The position numbers were made by a program, and so were the translations under genes. From the NCBI GenBank assembly GCA_026874595.1, contig CM049311.1, positions 17,757,676 to 17,821,675 on the forward strand: a stretch of 64,000 bases of DNA. The letters run 5' to 3'. This document shows positions 27,701-37,788 of the stretch, in pieces; the first letter of the stretch is position 1; each line of letters begins with the position of its first letter. The notes under the pieces are model-generated. The model did no database searches, had not been told where the DNA came from, and saw nothing but the letters and a program-made list of their open reading frames with translations. The DNA comes from Sipunculus nudus (taxonomy: Eukaryota > Annelida > Sipuncula > Golfingiida > Sipunculidae).

Positions 27701-30700
27701 AATGGACAGATTTCTTTCATATTAAGCATATACATAGACATGGGTTATGGGATGATGTATATTCAAATTGGGGTTATGACCTTTCATATGAGAGTGGCCT
27801 TGACCTTGAATAATGCCATATATGGTTGGAATCACACAAAATCATAAAAAAACTCAATAAGGGATGCATGGATTGGTCCAAAAATCAAATTGAATGAAGT
27901 TCTTTGATGGCTTGGTCTTCTGTGGAAGATAGGTGGCGCTACCTTCTGTCCTTTTCTTGTTTTCGCGCCTAATAATACTCCATCATTGCCACTTGACAGT
28001 ACTGTGAGCATTATAAGTCAAAAAACTAATGGACAGATTTCTTTCAAATAGACATGGATTATGGAATGATGTATATTTAAATTGGGGTCATAACCTTTCA
28101 TATGAGAGTGGCCTTGACCTTGAATTATGCCACATATCGTGAAAAACTCACAAAATCATACGTATCTCAATAATGGATGCATGGATTGGTCCAAAAATCA
28201 AATTGACTGAAGATCTTGGATGGCTTTGTCTTCTGCCAAAGACAGGTTGCGCCACCTGTCATTTTCTTGTTTTTGTGCCTTTTAATAGCCCATCATTGCC
28301 ACCTGACAGTACTATGAGCATTACAAGTCAAAAACTAATCGACTAATTTCTTTCATATTATGCATTTACATAGAAATGGGTTATGGGATTATGTATATTT
28401 AAATTGGGGTCATGACTTTTCATATGAGAGTGGCCTTGACCTTGAATAATGCCATATATGGTAGTTATCACACAAAATTATAAATATCTCAATAAGGGAT
28501 GCATGGATGAAAGAAACCATAGTGGCTTGCCAAGTGTCAGTATATGCTACTGTAGATGGGGGGGGGGGCGCTATTCTTAAGGGGGGAGGCGTTAATTGTC
28601 TGGGAATACTATGGCACCTGCGGTGCCAAGAAATATCTATTTTGAATATCCTATTGTGCAGGACATTTTTAAAGATAAATAATTGGTCAGATAAAAGGTT
28701 TTGACTGGGAGACTGGCAGGTAAAGATGCTTCATCTTCTACACATTTGGGTTAGCATATGTTGATATATCAGTTTTGGGACAATACAGTTATTGATGGTT
28801 TTGATTGTGAATGAGTGTGTAAAATATTTCTACCATTACCAATACCCCAGTAATTGAGCATTATATGAATTATTGATAGTCTCCATAAACTAGGACAAGA
28901 AACTAAACAAGTTTCTCATTATTCTTTATCACAAGGAGATAATTGCAACAAAGATCTGTTGAGTTCATGAGATTATTTGGCTCAAATTGTGCAGTTGTGT
29001 GTCACCTTGATGACATTTGGGTATCAAACATTACTGTTATAGGATGTCCATATACATGTATCATCAATCTCTGATTCATGTCTCTTCAATTGCAGTTTGA
29101 AACCCGCAGTAACCTTCAGAAATACGAAGGTAGCTCTAGTATATCCAGCGCTGACTTGTTTGGGGAGAGCGGTACTCGTCGTCCACAATATTCTTCGGGC
29201 CCTGATCTTGATGATATCAAGGATAGCGTGAAACAGGGTGTAACTAAAGTTGCAGGAAAACTGTCAAGTCTTGCTAATGGTGTCATCAGTTCGATACAGG
29301 TAGGTATCTTTTTTATATATATCATTTTATAACAACTTAACAAAATTGGTTGAGGCCCAATATGTACTTACTACTGTGAATTCTTTAATAATATTAAAGA
29401 AAAATACGATTTTCCACTATGTTAATGTACCATGTCAGATCATTTTCCGTGATGGTATTAATTTTAGAATTTTTGCACATTTTAAAACATGATAATTTAA
29501 TTTTCCAATATATTTAGTAGATTATTACTCAAGTTTTCATTGACCATATATATGCTCAGGTTATTATTGGTGCTGTTTTACTTTTCACATTAAAAATGTA
29601 TGAAATATGTGATATATACCTCATAATGGCAAGATATATGAGTTAAGGATATATGAGATAAAGTTGTTATACGTCACATCCCTTCTTACAGTAATTAACG
29701 GAGGCAGCAGAACCCCATAATACAGGTTAGGTAGGATGCATGTGGAGTACAACAGCTGAATCTGTTGTACAGTGAATGACGTTTCCATTTTAGACAGTTG
29801 TCCGTTTGTTTAACTGTCATACATGTGAAGCAGTCCTCACTCAGTGCAGTTTTTACTGTAATTCCATGAAGTCGTGTATTGTGACACTGTCACAGTATAA
29901 TTTTGTGTAATTGATTTGGCAGAACTGTGTCATAAGTGACTTCAAGTACAAATTTTCTCCACCAGATCTTAACACAGTGACAGTTCCTCTCTTGGAGAAA
30001 GATGTACAGGCAAACAAAACATGATCCTTGTCACTTTAAAATCAACAATTCAACATCTAAGAGATATACTGTAAAGTTCCATGTACAAGCCAGACTCATG
30101 TATAAGACATATGGGTATCTTTGTGAGATACCTTCTACACAGACTAACCAGTTCCACTAGACACATAAAAATTGGTTAAAATATTACCTTAATCCAACTC
30201 TATTCTGAGTGGAGGTAATTACCAGAAATAACTGAAAGTCATAGTTGCACTGTGTGAGGTCAGTTTCACCTATTTCCCTTCTGTTCGTGGATGCATTTGT
30301 GTCCTGTTTTATGTTTCATTTTCTGCTGAGATTTGATGTTGACATTTGAGAGCATGGTTTGTCCAGTGTTTTAGTCAATAAACTGTACAGCATCATGGTT
30401 TCAAGTGCCATTGAGTTTATCTGTATATTATCCTCCATTACAAGGATTAAAAACGACTGCTCATTTTGATACGCAAGGTGAGGATCCTGTGTACAAAGTT
30501 GACCTTGAGTGGCCAAATCTGGCGTGATATCAGATCAGTTTGCTGTTCACTATCTCCTAAATACCTTCCATGTGTGTTTGTGTGTGTTTTCCTTGATTTG
30601 GAGATTTACAGTGATTTGCATTATTCTATGAAAATATGATCATTTGCTCCCAGCATCAAAACAGTTCTAATTTTACAGAATGTTGTAATGTTACGAATCA

Positions 30701-33700
30701 TGAATGTACATGAAAAAATTAAGCTACCAAGAATGAGAAAAACCAAACCAAGCCCCCTGCTTATTATCCCCTGCATTAAATTGTTAAGAGTAAATAAAGG
30801 GGTATTTTATCAGGGGGCATTTTATTATTGATTTTCTTATGCATCTCTTTCTAAATGATTTATTATTGCTGCCATTATTGAAATATTACATCAAGATTTA
30901 AAGCACAACAAAATTGATAATGTTTAAATAATAATGAATAACATTAAGTATTCACGATGCAAAGATTAGGGGGCCAAATCACCTGTCTGGCCTTTGTAAT
31001 CTGAAGGTAAGCTTCCTTGAAGCTTTCATAAAAATAGGCCAGAAAAAGTGGATATCATCACACACAGGCTGCTTGTTTTGTTCATATCGATGTGTTTATA
31101 ATATGTGGGGGCCCACCAAAAAAAATTAAAACAAATTCATCAAAGGCATCTGGTGGCAAGTCAGATAATCCAGTGCTCTGCAAATGTTGTTTTGCAACAG
31201 GTGACCTATCTACCTCTGCATATATGCAACCTACTGTCTAAGGTTATGATACGAAGGTGGGGTTGGGGATGTCCCCACCTGTATCACATACGGTTGCTGA
31301 TGTTGGTGGCTGACAATGCTCCAAGACCAGTTTGATGATAGAAGTCTTTATTCAATAGCAAGCGGTCTGGGACAGTCTCTCTCTCTGAGAGAGCCGCCCA
31401 GCCTCCCTGACTCACTGACTCTCAGTGCGCACTACAGATAGTTTTGTTACAGAGCTTTCACGTGACATATGAGACGTACATATCAATATTTCTGCATTTC
31501 GTCATAAAAGCTAAACCTTATTGGATGACCCAAAGTAGGTCACAATTACATCAGAGTTATAAGTTGACTTTATAAGTTTTGCCAGATTTTACTGGATGAA
31601 AGTATTCTGGAAAATCCCAAGTCTGACCTGACATACATCCAGTTATAGACTGACCTACAAGTCCTATTTACAGACTCGTATAAACATAATCTGTTTGCCT
31701 CATTATAGAAACCAATTTAGAGCTAATTTGTGAGAGTACATTTAGGCTCTACAAACATACTGAATTACCATTAGATACTTGGTTGTCTGATGAACCATTA
31801 ATAATTCTTTGGCTCTGTCTGAATATTGGAACAGACTGTAACCAAGAGTGATTTTCATTTGCCTCTAAAGTAAATTTTAGATGAAATATTGAAATATTCC
31901 TTTAAATATATGTCAAGTCACATATACACCCTTTCCTACTCCATAACAGTTACATGTTTATCCCGTTTGTCAACATTGCTGTGTTTACAAAAATGTTGTT
32001 GATTAACAAGTTCGTACATCCTTCACTTAGGCTTTAAACAAACTTTCATAACCAGAATTACCCGTAGATTGTTCATATGTTCACAGAGGAAGCCAGGAAT
32101 CACATAAATTCTTTTTAAGAGGGTAGGTCAATGGGCACCTTTAAATGCCTGTAGTTGAATGAACTACCCAAGTCTACCCAAAATACTACATGAACTGCAT
32201 CAACAAAGCGTCTTTCATCATTAACCTATGATTTCTCAACACATTTCTGTACCACCCATAAACAATTTTCTAAACTGTATCAGAGATTTTAGTACATCAT
32301 TCCCATGTTATGAACAGTTTAAATCTGTTTGTCCTATCTTGTTTTGATAACAGGAGTGATTAAAGGTATGCACGTGTGTCCTGTAGTTGTCAGCTAGCAC
32401 ATGCTTATATGTATTGTCTGTGTGTTACTGTGTGTAGTTGTGTGTGTAGATGCCAATAGATGAAACAAGATAGGACTGTGATAATTGCTAGAACTGTTCA
32501 GGTGCCATTGTAGACTGATTAGTATTGTATAGCTGTAAGTTTCGTTGTGGATGTTTTTGTTTCTAGTTAATTAGCAGTTAGAATAGAAAACTGTCCTTTA
32601 GCCCCCTGTTTAGCCTTTCCCCATAGGAGTTGAGGCTTACAGGAGTTGATGAGATCTATATCCTTATTTGAGTAAAAAAAAAATTGGGAGAACTTTCTTA
32701 GCTCCCCTGTTAAAAGCCATTGACTACAAATTTGGTTTATTCTTTCTTTTTCTGCAATTGGAAACATGTAGTCTGTGAAATATGATCAAAGCTGAATTCA
32801 TATGGAGTCTCAGTACATGATAAGTTGATTCCACCTGTGAGAAGCTATATGTACGTTTCAGCTTTAGATCAAACACTCTTAAGATAACACATCATTTGAG
32901 CACTTAATAACACAAGGATGTATTGTTTTAACCTAAAGCTGAATACAAGCTAATATTGCTTAAACTTGAAAATAATTTGATTGAACAAAACAAAGTGCAA
33001 TAAAGCTTTTATTATATGCAACATTCAAATGAATGAAAAAAAATCTAATATAACCATCTGCCTAAAGAGTGAAAATAAGAAAAAATACTTTAATTTTATT
33101 AAAGTCCCATTGTACGCTATAATTTTATTTTAGCCCAGCATAGGCTGTGGTCTGACCCAGTTCGACCCACACTCAGTACAGTTAAGAAAAATGGCCAAAT
33201 AAAGGCATCTTAATAAAAGAAATATTCAGGCTTATGGCTGGAAGCATTTCTTTGTATTATATTTTTGGACAGGGAGAATTCAGTACTACTATCATTTAAC
33301 CAATGTTTTTTGAACATCCAAGGAGGGTGTGTATCCTGAACTTAACGATTCTTTTCTGTTTATAAACTTTAGATTTATGAACTTTGGTCATTTAATTATT
33401 ATATTTCTTAAACAAAGAAGATTTTGGTTTTGTTGCGTTTTACTGGTTTATTTTCTTGCGGTGTAAATATTAACATTACCATGTCACCCCCCCCCCCCCC
33501 ACCCCCACCCCCCACTGAAGCTCACCTAACCCTGACCACCCCTTTTCTCACCTGGTGTATTTAATGTACATAGATGATGATTTGGTGCTGTTTTCATTTA
33601 TTTATTTGTACTTAATACATTTGTTTCAGCGGAAACAGTAGAGCTAGAATTGGTAGTGAACCTGTATAGAGGACAATGCTGGTAAGCTGGTTAAAGGAAA

Positions 33701-36700
33701 ACGGGTTTATTGGTGATGGATATATCTATATCAAGCATTTATAAACCCTGCCAGCTGAGTATATGTATAAAAGTTAAAATAAATGCTAGATATGCATGAT
33801 AGAGATCTAGTACAGTATGCTTGAGCTAAGTAAGAGATCAAAGATTTACATTGTAGTGTCAGATCCCTATCTTACACTGCAGATGCTAAATATGCATTTA
33901 TCATTTTCAAATTTAATTAAAGAAAGGCTAAGTCTTGCTTAGCTAGCCTTTTCTGGGATTGGATTTAGGTGGTGGTCATTTTGGTTTCAAGAACTGAAAT
34001 TTTTCCTAATTTTATACAGGATCTGTTTGAATATCTCCTGGTATGTCCATCCTCCTTGCACTTACTGAATTTGATATCTGAAAGTGTGTGGATTTGATCT
34101 CTGAAAGTGTGATATTTTCAAGGGGATGCACCCTTTGCCGGATGTCATTTCTAGTCAAAGCAGACTTCTTTAAATTTTTAGCTCAGCTGACTATAAGTCA
34201 TCTGAGCTATAGTCTTGGTCCATTGTCCGTCGTCCATCCGTCTGTCCTTCCATCTGTCCGTCCATAGATGTGGCAAGTTTTGAAACTGTAAGACCTAGGA
34301 ATCCAAAATTCGGCATAATGTTAGATGTCCCCAAGATCTCCTACCAAGCCGAAAACTGGGTCTTTGTGACTTCTTCCTTTGAGAAATTAAGGAAAAACCT
34401 CAATTTTTTATTAAAAACCTATTTTCACACTTCAGTACTGCCTTATATCAAAACCACTCATCTGCTTTTCCTCATATTTACCATAAATAATCCTCTATAT
34501 AGTTCCTTTGTACATGCCAGAAATTAGGTCTGTATTGTATAATTTAAAAAAGTTATGGGCCCAAACATAATGCAATTTGTAAATAATCAGGAAAGAAATT
34601 TGATCACTTAACACAAAACTTGTTAAAGCTAAGCACTTTTTTTCCAGTAGTATTACTTTTATTTATCAAAATTAAATTGTATACCCAAAATTAGATCAAA
34701 ATCTTTTAAATTTTTTTATAATATAAGCAAAAATAAAAAATTGGTACCTTAAATTTTGCCCAATTTTTACCATGGCACGTTTTACCTGTAACTGCTGTGG
34801 ATTTAATTTTCATAGCATGTTTTTGTTAGCATTTCAACTGTTAACACCAAAAATTTGAAACCAGTTGATCAAAAACTGTAGATTTTATTCAAGTTTTCAA
34901 GCACCATGTCACATATTGTTTACATCAAGCTAGTGTTATGCAGTTGGCAAGAGCTCAGCTCCTGAGCTTCAGCTCTAAGTTCCTTAAATTTGGCATACAG
35001 TTAGAGGTAATCAAAATCCCCTATCATGCCAAGAATTTGGTCACTAGGACTTAATTCCTTCGAGATATTAATGAAAAACTTCATTTTTCCATTAAAAACC
35101 CATTGTTACACTTTAAGACTGCCTAATATCGAAACCAATGATCTGACTTTGATCATATAAAGTATAGTATACATATTTTTCTACACATTTGCTATGCACA
35201 TGCCAGAAATGATGTCAGTATTGCATATTTTTTCTTTAAAGTTATGGGCCCAAACATAATGCACTTTTTAAAAAATCAAGAAATATATTTACTCACCTAA
35301 GATGAGAATTGCTGAAGCTGGAGACTTTTTTTTCAGGAATATAACTTTATTTAATCAAGATTCAATTGTTTACCCAAAATTAGATCTGAATTTTGCAAAT
35401 TTTTCAAGTTATTAGCATAAATAAAAAATCAATACCTTAAATTTTGTCCAACTTTGGCAATGGCACGTTTTTTCCCTATAAGCACTGTCGATTTAATTTT
35501 CACAGCATATATACATAAGGATATAATCTTGTAAAATCTGAAATTTCAAAGGAATTGTTTGAAAAGAGTAGCTTTTATTCAAGTTTTCATACACCATGTC
35601 AAGTGTTGTTTACATCTAGCCCACCTAGTAGTACAGCCTTCACTTGCATTATGTAACCCACCCCAGGCAGCTTGCCTTGGCTCAGCTTTGCCACTACTAG
35701 CAGGCTTCCCCTCTGCCCTGCAACCCCCCCCCCCCCCCCCTAGATGGTGCATTAACTAGATGAATGTTATAATTTTCTGTATTTCATTTTATTCTTGGCT
35801 ATGCAATGCTACATTTTAGATTTTGTATTTACCACCAGGGTTACAATGATTAAAGTGCACATTTAATTGTGTCCACAAAGTGGTGTATTGCTATGAAAAT
35901 GTGGATGTTCATCAGATAAGTAATTCCTTACTTGATAAGAGTAAAACTTCACCAGGTGTGAAATTGATTATTAATTTTAGTAATAAATTATAGCTTAGAT
36001 TGTAATTAGCATAATGATATTGTTTGTCCCTCATTCAACCAACAGTATGTATACTTTATTTGAAAAGATGTTTTTATTTTACCAAATTTACTGAATCAGT
36101 CTTTTATTTTATTTCGGTGAATAAGATTAAGCATGTACTGAAAACTCCAATGTGCAAAACTGTTTAATAGTGATTCAAGGAATAATCTTGTAGATGCCAT
36201 GTTGTGGCATTATTTTCTTTTAAATTCAGTTTAAACATTGTTGACTTAAAGATATAAAAATATATGTGTATGAATAATATGACCCAATATGAGCCACACT
36301 CTAGATATATAATGATTGCAACTTAGAATTCTAATATTTTAACTTATATTTTCAGTGTTTTTTTAATACATATTTATAAAACTTGTAAACAAAAAATTAT
36401 CAGACAAAAACTATTTTAATGGAAAAAGTGGATATGCTTAAATGATAGGCTTATATATAAACTTAAATGCATTATTCCGTTGAAAGTGAAAAAAAAGGTA
36501 TTAGTCCATTCTGTCCACTAGCCTGTCAATCTGTAAATTTTTCATATGCATCACAGTATCTCAAAACTTTTACTGTTTTTCTTCATGACAGTCTTGTCAG
36601 AGTATTAGTTTGCAATCATATATTTAGAACTTTACTATAACCAAGTAGGAGTTCCTCTTTCCTCTTAGCTTCTCATATGCTTATATAAATGAAAAACATT

Positions 36701-37724
36701 AAATAGAATATTTAATGCATTTGCAAAAATTTCAAACTTAAGCTTAGCGCCGTGACCCATAGGTCCCTTGTTGATTGTGGGATGGCTCAGATTTGTTGTC
36801 TCAACTATCAAACTTGAAAATCAAAATTTTTCACAGTACAAGAAAAATCCTTCATTTTATATTGCACATGTGCATGCTTGCCAGTTGTTTCATATTCTGT
36901 GAAGGCCTTACCATTCATTTACATGTATTTTGCATCGAAACAATTCTTACCCAACATATTTAATATTACTACAATGCCCTATTCACTAAATTTATACGTA
37001 TGCCACTGGTGTATCTAGAAGCCACAGTGCATAGTGGGATAGGTATTTTTACCCACAATCCCCAACCTGCAGAGTCATATAATCAAAATATTAATCACAA
37101 TTATTAGACAAGTAAGATAATAAAATGTACCGACTAAGCATGCAGTGCCAATCTGTGTAAGTTAATTGATAATACATTTAATAAGGTAATATAATAGGAG
37201 GGAAATCTCATCTTTTGTTTTTTGCCTCGTTGTGTCTTAAGCTGTGAACAATATAATTAATGCTTAAAATATTGTGGATTGTAGTTTTTGAATACATTTA
37301 ACTAAAGCTACCTTTAGAAAAAAAACTGAAGTTTTGACCCAGAGACATAGTACAAGCTTTATTTTTCCCTCATCCAATGTGTTTTTAGCCTTCAAACTAG
37401 TGTGCTTTTATTAACATGACGGAATTCATTTTAAAATTCACATTATTATAAAATTCACATTATTATTAGTCATTAACATCTTTTGACCATGCTGTTCCTT
37501 GAGAAATGAGATAAAATAATTTATTGACAGTTTGTCCACTTTAGGACTAACTGTGTTGCACTTAGGTGCAACAGACATCTACAATTGCAGTTTTCTTAAT
37601 AGTTAAGGCAAGTAATATATATATTACATGTACTAATAACTATTTTGCTGCTGCATAATTTGATGTAGTAGTCTTACTGGAAAGCTAAAGTGCAAGTACT
37701 TATTATTTTTATTACATATACCAG

Positions 37725-37788
<64 letters not shown>

